A DNA stretch of 64,000 nt from Schistocerca nitens. Its lineage: Eukaryota > Arthropoda > Insecta > Orthoptera > Acrididae. Positions 12,020 to 24,225 of this stretch are shown piece after piece. A model generated the notes under the pieces. The model had not been told where the DNA came from. It made no database searches and saw only the letters and a list, made by a program, of their open reading frames with translations. Position 1 is the stretch's first letter, and the number at the start of each line of letters is the position of its first letter. The stretch spans positions 69,328,501 to 69,392,500 of the forward strand of contig NC_064614.1 in assembly GCF_023898315.1 (NCBI RefSeq), in the 5' to 3' direction. The translations under genes and the position numbers were made by a program.

Positions 12020-13302
12020 ACACAATCTTACGGCTTAAGGTCGATACCTCTTAAATTCTTAAAACGGCTTAAGGCCCAGGATTTAAAACACAACTACAAT
12101 AAATTTTAAAGAGGCAGAAAGCGCAAGGTTTTATACTTTCAAAATATTTCAAATGAGGCTGAAGGCCCAAGCAATCTAAAACTTGACAGGTAAGGAATTT
12201 TAATTCTAAAACGGCTGAGAGTCCATGATTCAAAACACAACTACAATAAATTTTTACAAAGCAGAAAGCCCAAGGCTTTATCGTTAAATTTTTTTTTTAA
12301 AATGAGGCTGAAGGCCCAAAGAATCTAAGATTTAACATGTAAGGAATTTAAATTTTAAGACAGCTGAAGGCCCATGATTGAAAAACACAACTACAATAAA
12401 TTTTCAAAACGCAGAAGGCCCAAAGCTTTATCAATTTTTTTTTTTAATGAGGCTGAAAAGGCGAGACTTGACAAGTAAGCAGCTTCCAATTTTAAAACAG
12501 CTGAAGGCCCATTATTTAAAACGCAACTAAAAGCATACAAATTCAAACCATCGGCTATGAGACATTAAAATACAGATTGAAACACCAATAAGAAAAGGCA
12601 GTACAGCCAGCAGCGCTCAGAAGTTTCCGGGGGTCGGTCTGCACTTGAAATACTAACGTTCACTGAGGGGAGACAGGTAGTCAGCCCACCTACATCCGAT
12701 CCGCTGGCAACGCAATCAAGAGGCAGTCAACGATCCCTCCGACAAGACGACTTGGTTCCCACCCGACCAGTACACAAGGAACTCCAAAGCCAAAACGTAA
12801 AAGGCGTAGTCACCCACAACCAAGTATGCATAAACTGTCAAAACTACACACACACGTTGGACAGCGACAACATGGCGAGGAAAGGACACTGCCTGAATTT
12901 TTTTCGTCAGTGGCCAGGGCAGGTAACCGGAACGCTAACAGCCACAAGGCAGAAAATTCCGGTGGTGCACTTAGACTTGAAATAACCAAATTCCAATTAA
13001 ACTCCACCGGATGGTGGCCAAACTTTCCCCAACTCGAACACGCGCTGTTGCTCACGGGAGTAGCCCCAAGAGCCAACCATGAAAACCAATGGCACATTGT
13101 GAACAGACTGGCTTCGGTAATTAAATCACCAATCAACTTTAATGGGTCGATGAGCCACGAACCTCGTAGCAATCAAAACAGTTCCCACTCACTCAGACAC
13201 TGCGAAGAGACCGCCAGCCGGCCCGGCCCACTGTGCCGCGCGGAGATTTCCTGGGTGATACACACCAACCGGCCGACTGGCGCACACCGGCTAGCCGGAA
13301 AC
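12020..13302. repeat. Unclassified interspersed repeat family A, with internal tandem array
   Basis: The left half is a tandem array (12040-12535). The right half is unique-looking DNA with a block at 12873-12971 containing GGCAGGTAACCGGAACGCTA that recurs at 55855-55951 and, more diverged, at 43474-43572. In all three places the block lies to the right of GGCTGAAGGCC-type motifs, so the array and the block belong to one dispersed family. Another shared part, AAGCTGTCAAAACTACACA-like, precedes the block in families A and B. I see no convincing protein, terminal inverted repeat or LTR, so the class of element is unknown. Tc1-like copy 1 is inserted at its right side (TA at 13303-13304). Confidence 0.75.
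12040..12535. repeat. Tandem array, about 148-bp unit, 3.3 copies
   Basis: Units begin near 12050, 12203, 12351 and 12490 (last one partial). Each full unit carries three variants of one motif: AAACGGCTGAAGGCCCA, GCAGAAGGCCCAA and GAGGCTGAAGGCCCAA, separated by A/T-rich spacers with ACACAACTACAATAAATTTT. The core GGCTGAAGGCC is close to a palindrome. Copies differ by about one base in ten, so the array is not brand new. Confidence 0.85.
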
Positions 13303-13304
13303 TA

Positions 13305-14726
13305 CACTCCTGGAAATGGAAAAAAGAACACATTGACACCGGTGTGTCAGACCCACCATACTTGCTCCGGACACTGCGAGAGGGCTGTACAAGCAATGAT
13401 CACACGCACGGCACAGCGGACACACCAGGAACCGCGGTGTTGGCCGTCGAATGGCGCTAGCTGCGCAGCATTTGTGCACCGCCGCCGTCAGTGTCAGCCA
13501 GTTTGCCGTGGCATACGGAGCTCCATCGCAGTCTTTAACACTGGTAGCATGCCGCGACAGCGTGGACGTGAACCGTATGTGCAGTTGACGGACTTTGAGC
13601 GAGGGAGTATAGTGGGCATGCGGGAGGCCGGGTGGACGTACCGCCGAATTGCTCAACACGTGGGGCGTTAGGTCTCCACAGTACATCGATGTTGTCGCCA
13701 GTGGTCGGCGGAAGGTGCACGTGCCCGTCGACCTGGGACCGGACCGCAGCGACGCACGGATGCACGCCAAGACCGTAGGATCCTACACAGTGCCGTAGGG
13801 GACCGCACCGCCACTTCCCAGCAAATTAGGGACACTGTTGCTCCTGGGGTATCGGCGAGGACCATTCGCAACCGTCTCCATGAAGCTGGGCTACGGTCCC
13901 GCACACCGTTAGGCCGTCTTCCGCTCACGCCCCAACATCGTGCAGCCCGCCTCCAGTGGTGTCGCGGCAGGCGTGAATGGAGGGACGAATGGAGACGTGT
14001 CGTCTTCAGCGATGAGAGTCGCTTCTGCCTTGGTGCCAATGATGGTCGTATGCGTGTTTGGCGCCGTGCAGGTGAGCGCCACAATCAGGACTGCATACGA
14101 CCGAGGCACACAGGGCCAACACCCGGCATCATGGTGTGGGGAGCGATCTCCTACACTGGCCGTACACCACTGGTGATCGTCGAGGGGACACTGAATAGTG
14201 CACGGTACATCCAAACCGTCATCGAACCCATCGTTCTACCATTCCTAGACCGGCAAGGGAACTTGCTGTTCCAACAGGACAATGCACGTCCGCATGTATC
14301 CCGTGCCACCCAACGTGCTCTAGAAGGTGTAAGTCAACTACCCTGGCCAGCAAGATCTCCGGATCTGTCCCCCATTGAGCATGTTTGGGACTGGATGAAG
14401 CGTCGTCTCACGCGGTCTGCACGTCCAGCACGAACGCTGGTCCAACTGAGGCGCCAGGTGGAAATGGCATGGCAAGCCGTTCCACAGGACTACATCCAGC
14501 ATCTCTACGATCGTCTCCATGGGAGAATAGCAGCCTGCATTGCTGCGAAAGGTGGATATACACTGTACTAGTGCCGACATTGTGCATGCTCTGTTGCCTG
14601 TGTCTATGTGCCTGTGGTTCTGTCAGTGTTATCATGTGATGTATCTGACCCCAGGAATGTGTCAATAAAGTTTCCCCTTCCTGGGACAATGAATTCACGG
14701 TGTTCTTATTTCAATTTCCAGGAGTG
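13305..14726 (+). mobile_element. Tc1-like DNA transposon, copy 1 (1422 bp)
   Basis: The element is flanked by the TA target duplication (13303-13304 and 14727-14728). Its 27-bp terminal inverted repeats begin CACTCCTGGAAATGG on the left and end CAATTTCCAGGAGTG on the right. It is exactly as long as copies 2 and 3 (37970-39391 and 61199-62620). The single gene occupies 13549-14571, and an AATAAA signal lies at 14664-14669, inside the element after the stop codon. High similarity to the other copies implies recent transposition. Confidence 0.95.
13549..14571 (+). pseudogene. Tc1-like transposase, one nonsense codon at residue 41
   Basis: A 340-codon cut-and-paste transposase. The start is set at MPRQRGREPY because the paired helix-turn-helix DNA-binding region follows at once (residues about 10-115). 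The catalytic acids are D155 (VVFSDESRF), D244 (FQQDNARPH) and E277 (SPDLSPIEH), all present here. The only disabling change seen is GAG to TAG at 13669-13671, replacing E41 of the sister copies with a stop. Downstream the frame stays open to the natural stop. The second and third acids are separated by 32 residues, not the 34 usual for Tc1. Translation restart at an internal Met could give a fragment without the first DNA-binding helices. Confidence 0.93.
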
Positions 14727-14728
14727 TA

Positions 14729-17700
14729 TAAGCACCAGACCAAAGATAGTACAGGGTGCGAATATCGATACACACAGCTGCTGCCACACGTAGAAAGAGG
14801 AAGAACCACGGTGCAATAACCGCGGGAAACCAAACGCAGAGTAAGGGTCAAGCCGGGGCCAGCACGGCTCAGCTTGTTTTTCCGTGATGTGGTTGGCCAC
14901 GTGCAGTTTAAAAGTAGGCTGATAGCTCGGTTTCCAAAGGGATTGGAGGGAGTGTCGAGAACGTTCGGGAGAAGGTAGTACTCTCGTGTAAGAGCATGAT
15001 ACGGCTACGGCGGTCGCAGAGGACAATCAGCCCTGGAGTAATGCAGGGTCGCTGTTTGTCTGGTGTTACGCTGACCAGATAAGACTGCTGAGTTGGCCGG
15101 CACGGTGGTGTAGCGGCACTGGGGTTGTTAACGACCGCAGTGGCAGCCGTTGTTGTCCGTGGGTGGTTAGGCCTTGGTGTGGCTGTGTCCTGTTCTGTGG
15201 CATCACTGTTTCTCCAACCCTCATGCTGCTCTTACGAACGGCGTTCTTTCTCGCGGGTGGGCTGTTGTAAGTTATGTGCTCCGAAATACCAAGTTGTTGG
15301 CAGTTATTTTTGTGTTGGAAACCGTGGCCATGTCGTGTTGCACTACTTTAATTTCTGGCTCAGCAGTGCCCTAGTTCTGCCCCTTCTATACCGCTTGCAT
15401 ATTTAAATTAGTTTGTTGTGCCCTTAGAATGATCTTTCTGTGGTCGTGCCTGGCATGCACCATTTTAAATGTTTTAACGTGAAGTCAGTAGAAAACGCTA
15501 AGCTCCTGCAGTTCTGTTAATGATTCTTAAACTACGCTCAATATGAGAGGTGTCATTTTACACACTGCACATTTCAAATCTGTTTGCTGGGCGTTACTGG
15601 TATTCAGTACTTCTTAGGTTAATTAAGCCTCACGATCGTCAAGTGCTTCTGTACCTTGAGCTGTGTAATTAAATAGTAATATGCTGACCATTTTCACTAC
15701 GGTTACGTGAAGAGGAAAGGTAGAAGTCGACTAGTCATAATTAAATTTAACCTCCATTTCTGAACGTTTGTCTATATTAGCCAGAACTGTATGGTATTTA
15801 TCGAAACGATTGGTTCCTCTGTCCGGTTAATTCAATGTTTGCTCTCTTAGATTAGTGCAGAAAAAAATGTTGACGACTTCACAAGAGTCACAATCCGAGG
15901 CAATAAATTCACTGGTTTTTCTGTGTGTTGTAGAGTGCAACTTGTTTGTTTGTGTCGTTTTCGAGGCTGCCTTAGATGTTGCTGCCGTCGGGCGCAGTCA
16001 ATGTGGCCTACGCTATCTCAAGAGGCCGTAGTGTAAACAAATAGTGTTGATGAGAAAGCGCCTTCCTTAAGAAACATTTTGGTAACAAATCATGCTATTT
16101 TAAGTAAAGGGAAGTAGAGGGGACTGTTTCTCCTGAGACCATCAGGTTGCAGAATATACAACTAGCATTGCTGTTTGAAAGATTTTGTCTTTTGTGTTTT
16201 TATTTAAGACAAATTGTTTGAATGTTGTGAAACTGTGTCACGCTTGAAGTCCACTTGCCACGGGATTGGTTGCATCCTTGTGATGATTAATTTCCTTATG
16301 GAATTGCAATTTTCTTAAGCTGAAGTCTAAATTCAGTTGAGGCAGAATTTCACCAGCCATGCCTATTTGTTCACGGTACAAGGGTGATTTTGTTTTAAAT
16401 TGAGGCATTCATATATAAATGTTCTATTTTAGCTAAGAATTTACGCTCTTTGTTTATGAGCTAAACGCCGTTGGCTCCGAACTAGAAATTTAATTCGCTG
16501 TTAGTTTTATTTTTCTTCATTTTATTGTTACATTTCATTTAAACAAAGTTTACCTGCTAGGAACCGGTTATTGTAGTCTGAATATTTGTACTGTGACTGC
16601 TGTTATGCTATATGTTGAGGTAAATGAAGGAAGTAAAACGTGTATTGGTATGTTCTATCCTTAAGTGGGACTGGTGATCCTGTCCGGCAGTCATGCGCTC
16701 ATCAAACGCCTTTTGGAATGGTTTGAGAAGCTTTCGATTTCGGACGTATCAGCAGTTGCCCTATCCAAGTGATGATCTGTACGCGATCGGCATTATATTA
16801 ACGCCTAATACAACGGGCAGTATTCAAGAGTTAAGCTATGTGCAGGAGCAAAGTTGAGCAAAGACGACTCTCCGTCAAAAGCGACAATGGGATAGACCCT
16901 CAGTTACACGCTATGTGGTTTTCGGTGATAAAGATGAAAGAAAGTTGAATTAGTGAGTAAGTGCAATATATTGTTTTAGTCATACTTTAAAATAGCTTAC
17001 TAGGACTGAGGTTAACACAGTCAACAGTAATCTAGCACTCCTAACACATCAGGCTCATGTGACTTTGTAGAAAGAAATGATGGAAGAACTCATAACATTT
17101 TTAGTACACAACATCATGTCAAATAATTTATAGAACTCTTAAATATGAAGAGATTAGTAAGAGTACAACATTAAATCAGACGAAAAAGCAAATTAAGAAA
17201 GGCACGCGTAAAATTAAGGAAACAGCGAGAGCAAAAAGTCAGAAGTCATGAAGGGGTTGTAACTGGTTTTCAAGGCAAAGCTCCAGAATTTTGGTTCCTT
17301 GAACGCTGCTTAATCTGTCCATGATCAATCCGTCACCTTTCCTCAGCGAGAACCTAAAATAAAAGAGAGGAAAAAGGATAAATAATAATCGTATTGACAG
17401 TTGAAACACCTTCGTGACTTTTGGCCCACCCTGTCCATTCTATCGCTTCAGTCAGATTCTGATCTAATTCTAATAAATCTAAGAGTAAGTCAAAGACAAG
17501 GGCAGTGGAAAATTAGACAAAAAATGAAGCAGAAGGAATGTAAGTAATATGTAATTAGAAGTAGATATACTATACAATGAATCTGGCTCCACTTTATTTG
17601 TCAAAATTGTACGAGAGTATCATACGTTTGGTATGAACAGACTTACTTCACATGCAACGTCTAAGTTTCCTTGTTCCTTCTTGGCTCGAGCAAGGAGACA

Positions 17701-19092
17701 AAACATCTTTGCCATCTTTTCTGTTTAGCAGGCTTTCTTCATTCGCGCTTCTGTATTGCTTTGAACCCATAAATTCATAAGTTTTAAAAATTAGATCGTC
17801 TGCAGTGGCTTTGACAATGTGGGATGCGCCGCTAAATTTGTACTTGCGCAGTTGAACGGTACCATACCGAGAAAAAAGTTTTTGAACAAACATAAAGGAA
17901 CTTAACATGAGGCAAACATGCTATTTACTTGTATTTTTGAGATAAAATTGATTGTCGGTTAAACTAGAGTTTTCATGTCACTGTGAATGACCACTTCATC
18001 TTGAAACCATTTCACACTCAAATGTCGCCAACTGTTTCATGTCCAGCTGTTGCGAAACAATTTCTGCCTTGGTGTGACGTGGTCATCAGTGTAAATAGAA
18101 TTAAGTAGTCCATATTTAGGGAATGTCTAACTTTCGTAATGGTATAAAATCGTTTACCAAAAGATCATTGCAGACTATTATTGTTCTCGATATTCTAGGT
18201 TATTCGCGAAGAGAATATGACAACTGACTAAAAAATTCAAAAATCAATTCGAAATAAGTAAAAACCTCGCTGTTACAACAGACCACAGCAGTAAGAGGGA
18301 ACCAACATTGTTTTCATTTGTCGACAGCATCAACTATTATTTTTTAATTAACTTAAGCCAATTAAATTTAATCTCTTCGGAGAGTACACGTAATCCCGAA
18401 ATTGGGATTGAAAGAAAGATTTGGAAAACATTTATTGTGTAGGCCACTGATAGTAAATGAACTGTTTTCATTAGATCAGTGTTTATGTTCCATATTTAAT
18501 TTACTCGTTCCTGCAAAGTTATGTGTTAAATTAATTTTTTGTTCGACATTCCACATAAATTTGACAACGCTCGTTTGAACGAAAATATTCGTTTAGGAAG
18601 GTCGTATTCTGTACCAGTGTCTCGTGTTCCACCATGGAATAATTCTTACATTTTTATTTCACTTCCTTCCAGTTTCTGTCTTCGTTGGGGAGTGCTTGAA
18701 ATGATGATGCTTGGCATAAAATTTATATGACTATTAATAAGGTTAGTGGACTGTTTCCGGTACAGTCGTTCAGTGTTGTCGGACCAGTGTAGCCTGCTTT
18801 ATACAAGCACTTGTCGATCTGTTATAGGCTAGTGCTATGTTTTTAAGTCTAGAGGTATGACATACTGCACTGTAAGTAATCACAGTAATAAAGTTACTAG
18901 TATCGGTGACGAAACGTCAACTAGTTGTTGGACCGGCAACTTCAGTTATATCCAACGCTTTTTTTCGTCTTCTAAGATTAACCATGCGTGTCCATAGTTT
19001 GGAATCCGTCATGCAGTCTGACAAATGGCGGAGAAGTATAGTTTGCTATTTTCTATGGACGTACTGTTCAAGGGACTTTCCTGGACAAGACA
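14729..19092. other. Long unassigned stretch
   Basis: More than 4 kb without a recognisable gene. The first 400 bases after the transposon (14729-15120) are moderately GC-rich and may be the continuation of the repeat that copy 1 landed in. From 15400 to 19080 the DNA is AT-rich with only short chance frames. One minus-strand frame at 17648-17908 is listed separately. Confidence 0.55.
17648..17908 (-). CDS. Orphan 86-codon open frame, unrecognised
   Basis: A minus-strand frame with a reasonable amino-acid mix (contains KFSGASHIVKATADD and a charged tail ending GTRKLRRCM). I do not recognise it. About 300 bases further downstream on the same strand (near 17355) there is TTTTATTTTAG followed by an open stretch, which looks like an acceptor splice site, so a spliced host or repeat-derived transcript is conceivable. 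Chance is the more likely explanation for a frame of this length. Confidence 0.2.
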   Translation of the reverse strand: MLSSFMFVQKLFSRYGTVQLRKYKFSGASHIVKATADDLIFKTYEFMGSKQYRSANEESLLNRKDGKDVLSPCSSQEGTRKLRRCM

Positions 19093-19282
19093 GCCGGCCG
19101 GTGTGACCGAGTGGTTCTAGGCGCTTGACTCTGGAACCTCGCTACCGCTACGGTCGCAGGTTCGAATCCTACATCGGACATGGATGTTTGTGATGTCCTT
19201 AGGTTAGTTAGGTCTAAGTAGTTTTAAGTTCTATGACCTCAGATGTTAAGTCCCATAGTGCTCAGAGCCATTTGAACCATTG
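19093..19282 (+). mobile_element. tRNA-derived SINE with 10-bp target duplication
   Basis: Full-length copy of the SINE family: head with TGACCGAGTGG (A box, one change from consensus) and GGTTCGAATCC (B box), body with CATGGATGTTTGTGATGTCC and tail GAGCCATTTGAACCATT. The exact 10-bp duplication GGACAAGACA flanks it (19083-19092 and 19283-19292), which fixes both ends and shows LINE-style insertion. Confidence 0.95.
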
Positions 19283-19292
19283 GGACAAGACA

Positions 19293-22089
19293 CTAGATGT
19301 GGGAAAATATGACACCAAGTACACCCCGATACTTGTACTCTTACGTAAATTTTAAGGTCAGCAATAATTATGGCATTAAAAAACAGGAGTGAATTTGTAT
19401 ATCCTTCTGAAAATCGCCCTAAAAGTCAGTCTTGAATATTTAAGTACTTCACGAGTTATAAGGGAAAATGTGATTTTCTATTGTAAAACCTACAAGCAAG
19501 GTAGTTTAACTACTCTTTGTTACTGGAATATGGAATCATTTTCAGTTAAGAAATTCAGAAAACTTATGTAGCTGTGTGTAATTATTGTTTTCATAGAACC
19601 TGATGCCCTTCATTTAATTCTGAAGTCTAGTGAACTACACTGCTGCTAAGCTTGCGTGACATAGGCAGGTAAGTTGATTGTGATCCAGTTATCAGCGTTT
19701 CACACGTTCATACTCTACATTTGAGAATGGGCATCCAGTTGAAACTACGCAATAATTAGCAACGTAAAATAACAGGTTGATTTCATCCTGACAGTTACAG
19801 GAAGTGCAGAAATTTGTATCATAAAAAAAAATCCAGAAATTCGTCATCTCCACCGTAGTGCTCACAGGTGAGGCTGTGTTCGGCGCTGGACGAGTAAGTT
19901 GGATGCTTGAGTCAGGTGTAAGGCTTATGTTCTTTATGTTTTTGTAAAAAATACATCAGAAAGTGTCTTTGCATTCCAAACAGCAATCTCCGCTCTCCAC
20001 CTGAAGAAGACAACTGGGATATGTGTTGGAATATCGCGTAAAGATAAAATGAACACTCTTCTGCTACAACAGAAACTGGTAAATCATATGTTCGCCGGGG
20101 AAAGGCTGAATCATCATATTTTGATATTGTCAACGCCTTTAATTTTCTATACGTCATAGAATTCATTGAGGTCTGCGGCTGTATTACGAGATCTATAATA
20201 ACTCCTTATCAAACTTAGTAATGTCTATTTTCAAATAAAACTTTGTCTTTAGACAGTATGATGTCATCATCAGATGCTCAAATTTTGCTTCAAAACCTGT
20301 TTTTTATTGATTCAGGAACAGCGTAAAAAGATTTTCTTGTTCGGTGTGCCAGTCTGGCTATATTCCATAATGCTGTCGCCCACAAAGTGGAAATAAATCC
20401 TTATCTTATCCCAGAGCACGAAAAGAAACACAACGTCATCACTACAACCACAGCTGAAGATTCCTCGCTATGGAAACCACTGTATCAGAATTTAAGGAGT
20501 GATGGTGGTGTGCTCCATGTGTCAGATAAGATGTATTCCCACAATGTGTATAACAACTTTACAGAACGTAACCACACTTGCACACAAAACAAAAAAAGTC
20601 TTTACCTCCTTCAGACGAATTAGTAACCAACAAGTGAAGCAACTGTCAGGTACCTGAAGAAGGCAGCATTCTGCCGAAACACGCCGTGCCAGTAATTGCG
20701 CCGCGCTAATTTGGGCTTGTACAGTCGGGTTCCGAGAAAATTTTAGTTTCAGACTTTCAGCCAGACCTGGATTTGACATCTTCATAAGTGCTCCTAGTTC
20801 CATTGAATGTTGCCATCGGACGTATCAAACGTCTGAGGGCGAAATAAATACCATGAAAAGAGAGCGAGGTGTAAGTTTATACTTGATTGGCCAAGATATT
20901 TCATGTCAGGGATAAAACGTAACTATCTAAATGCCGTCTATCAAATATAAATAATCATCTACCGTTTCTGAAGAACTACTGTCCATGAAAATCACTAAGT
21001 TTCATTGCTTTCAATTTTCTGAGGAAGCCTTCATTGTACTGTTGTTTAAGAGCGCCTACTACAAGAACAGTGGATGCGTTGTGCCGTCAGCACACACCTC
21101 TGTACACTCTCCCAAGGAAGAAGAGTTCAGTATGTGACTTCACCGCCGTCTGTACTGCTGCTGTAGGGGACCAACGGTGCGGGATGCCGCAATTTAAGGA
21201 CGACCGAAAACATATCTGATGTTAACAACACAACTAACGTCTTGGATGTCATAATTTTAATGCTAACGTTTCCAATTATATGATGGTCACAGATTATAAA
21301 CGACTACATTTTGGCATTATGCAGTGATAAAATATGTAACCTTTCTAGTCCAATTTGAAGGACGTTCATGTTATAACATAAGTTTAACAGAACATAATAC
21401 TGTTTTCTCTACGATTCAGATGAGATTTACACAGAGCGGTTAAGTGAATATTTTCACAGACATTCTGTGCTTCGTTTTTCCTTAACTACTTTATCTATAA
21501 TTCATATATCTGTAACCGAAGACTTAATGTTAAATTACGATCTGATAATATGCTTCGGGATTTGGGCTTTGGCAATGCCATAACAAAAAAAAAATAAATG
21601 TTGGTACACATGTGTCGAACCGAGCATACATAATATCCCTGCAACAAAGAAGAAATCTTGTTTGGGAAACATTCTTGTAGAAACCAGGCAGGTCATATTC
21701 CAGGCTACGTTTTTGGTACCTAGTAGGAACTTTGTTGATAACCAATGAATGTGCGGTTGAAAACAGCTGAAACACAATAGCAGATGTTCCTCAGACAATG
21801 TTTCTACATCATGTATCCAGGGCTCAGACTGGTTACGAAGATACTGTACGATTTGCAAACATTCTACAGAGAGACTAATATTCGGAGTTTGCACGTGTAA
21901 TTTCTGCAAATAAACAAAGCTCCCTTTTAGCATCTGATTCGACCACATATCCAATGTCATTTGGGAGACATACATTCTGTAGAACATACCAGTTGTGAAG
22001 AAGGACTTGCCTTGGCGACAGGTATTTAAATCGTTCTAGTGACCTGTTAAATTAAGAAGAAAAGTTAAGTCACAAATTCACAAATCCGG
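19293..22089. other. Unassigned, with a cluster of hairpin motifs
   Basis: No gene recognised. Three short motifs of the form CTGAAGA - hairpin - GAAA/GAAT lie at 20001-20035, 20454-20478 and 20654-20680; the last has a clean five-pair stem (GGCAG/CTGCC). They recall the conserved boxes of hammerhead ribozymes and of tails of some retroelements, but the match is imperfect. A minus-strand frame at 21535-21987 (150 codons, rich in F, C and H) is not similar to anything I know. Confidence 0.45.
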
Positions 22090-22229
22090 GTTCCTTCTTG
22101 CAACTGAGGAACTGGCTGAATCTGATTAGCCAGGAATAATTCTGCTATGTCTCTTAAGTCAAAGGACCCTTACACCTTCTCAATCAGGCCACATTACAAT
22201 AAGATAGGTCACCATATGCACTGCCACAC
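22090..22229 (-). pseudogene. hAT transposase pseudogene 2, downstream part
   Basis: Read on the minus strand from 22229 leftwards this gives CGSAYGDLSYCNVA, then a stop, LRRCKG, and a little further LRDIAELFL in another frame. It matches the hAT (ZBED/GTF2IRD2-like) segment normally written SAYGDVxYxxEVRWLSRG...LRxEIxxFL. It joins in frame to the part at 31722-31860 if the LTR element (22230-31499) and the SINE (31512-31712) are removed, each with one copy of its duplication. The frame decays beyond about 22090. Confidence 0.7.
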
Positions 22230-23779
22230 TGTAGGGAAGCAGCCTACTCACGCCTTATAAAATTCTCATCAGTCTTTACATTGTGCGCCAGCCTAGACCG
22301 CTGTAACTAGCTCTGACGTCATAAATGTTGTGCAATACTTTAAAAATCAAGTAAATAACATGAAACGTTTCTAGCATGTCAGGAGTAATACTAAATCATA
22401 ATGTGTTGAATGTCAGTTCAATAACTTTAACCATTTTCGAAATTTGGACATTTTTCTGCAAAAATCATTGGCGCAACAGAAAAGAGCTAGAGACTTAAAA
22501 ATTTATATTTAGATTCATTTTTCATAATAATTTAACAGAAACAGTACTTTGGATCTCACAAATCAAAATTTTAGTGGAAATTCATGATTTTCCGGTTTTT
22601 GTCGTAAAAATTAAGGACGCAAGATAGATTAAGTAGGCGAATAAATAAGGCTAGGATGTTTAAATTTAAGTAGAAGGGAGATCCGCTATAATCATAAAGA
22701 TGTGAGAAGTTTCAATTGAATAACTATAAAACTATAGCAATAGCGTATCTCCAAAGGGCAAGTTCAGAGCTCATCTACTGTGTGTAGTGTAATTAAATTA
22801 ATTCTCTCGCCCAAAATATTTGACTTAGCCACGTCAGACTTTTATTGTTATTACTTACCTGTGTGCTGATAGCACATGTAAATTGTGAGCTTCATTGGCC
22901 ATCAGCAAAGGAAGCGATGATTTATTCAATAACTTAAAGTGGTGCATTACTAGCCCAGCGGCTAGTCGGTACAGCAATTTAGATCAGGCGTTCCCTAAGC
23001 CGTCCGCACCGTGGCTGTATATACAAGAACGCTCCGTGAGGAAGAAAGGCCCCAGCTCTTTCCAGATGCTGATGTGAGCACCATCTGTGCCGGGAGTCGC
23101 GCCGCGTCGGTATCATTGCTATAAACAGCCTCGGATGCTGTAATAAGTTACTTGGGATACACATAACCATGAAATCGTTTTCGAGTGAAGTGCTAATTCT
23201 GGGATGAATTTAATGATATATCTTCAGTTTGCGTACGTCGTATTTTCATGTGCCGCCATGGAACAGACATTCTACCATTATTTAGCGTGGCGTTTGATGA
23301 ACATTATCATCAAATTATGGCGAGCATTCACTTAAACATTTAATTTGAACAGTTATAGTTGTAACAGCGCATTAGACTCTGAACTGCTCTGGTAGTTGGA
23401 TTGTGTGGATTCTTTTTGATATGTGACTTTCAGAATATAGCGAACGTTTTTACAGGATCGTTTTTGATTATGAATCCCAGTCAATCTCCTAATTCCTCAG
23501 AGCTATAAGCTGTAACTATAAGTGTATTCCTCAGATGAAGTGGGCACTAGGAATTCTAATTACAGGTTTCACCTTTTGCTAATCACTTTCTGGTTGCCAA
23601 TATTGTAGTTAGAGAGCCAGTGTTGAGATCGGCAAAGACAGCATAAATAATAGGAACATTTATGTAATAATTAAATTCCACCCGCCGCCCCACATATGGT
23701 TAATCGGCCGGGAAATGCATCTTTTCTACATTATATTCCACTTTTATATAACCAATTAAATTCCACCCACCACCCCACA
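22230..23779 (+). repeat. 5' LTR
   Basis: Repeated at 29952-31499. It starts with TG and ends with CA. Its last 110 bases contain an extra copy of the LTR end followed by a primer-site-like sequence (23669-23718), repeated 85 bases later across the true LTR/internal border (23754-23801). Confidence 0.93.
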
Positions 23780-23781
23780 AA

Positions 23782-23801
23782 TTGTGCATCGGCTAGGAAA
23801 C
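23782..23801 (+). other. Primer-binding site, tRNA-Gly type
   Basis: Directly after the LTR and a 2-base spacer is TTGTGCATCGGCTAGGAAAC. This is close to the complement of the 3' end of tRNA-Gly (CCA end plus TGCATCGGCCGGGAA), with about four differences. The similar site inside the LTR (23697-23718) matches better (TGGTTAATCGGCCGGGAA). The tRNA assignment is from recollection of tRNA-Gly sequences. Confidence 0.7.
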
Positions 23802-24225
23802 AAACTGAGTAAAACTGAAAGTGATTTTTAAATATTCGGATTCGGGAGTGAAATGCGATGCGCAACTGAGTAATAGAACAGTGATAGTGTTACATGTGTA
23901 TGTGGTCAACGCAATTGGATTAACAACGCATCTGGATTGACAGAGCTGGCATTGAGTCTAGCGGCGCTGCCGGCATCGCGAGATGCAAATTTCGCCGCAT
24001 CGCAGTCAACCGCCATGACTGCCAGAGCAACCAGAGCCGCGCCTGCAGTAGCAGGCCACGCAAACACACAACAGCCGTCGGAGTGCCGTCTGCAGTTCAA
24101 CGCGCTGCGTCGCATCAGTAATCCTGGTATGCCGCGCAGGCAACGCCATACATCGTGCAGAAGGAACTAAGTTAAGTGAAAAGCTGTTAAATATTTTACT
24201 AACCTGCACTAAAAGACTGTCGGTG

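Noticed and set aside
12040..12535. CRISPR array
   Set aside because: This is a eukaryotic genome; the spacers are themselves repeated and the units diverge, so it is an ordinary tandem repeat.
20654..20680. Active hammerhead ribozyme
   Set aside because: CTGAAGA and GAAAC boxes are present, but an unpaired A precedes the stem and I could not find pairing outer stems; kept only as a motif cluster.
21535..21987. 150-codon minus-strand open frame
   Set aside because: No recognisable motif, unusual composition, and a competing overlapping frame on the same strand. I first considered it as a continuation of the hAT relic, but its text does not match the expected hAT segment.
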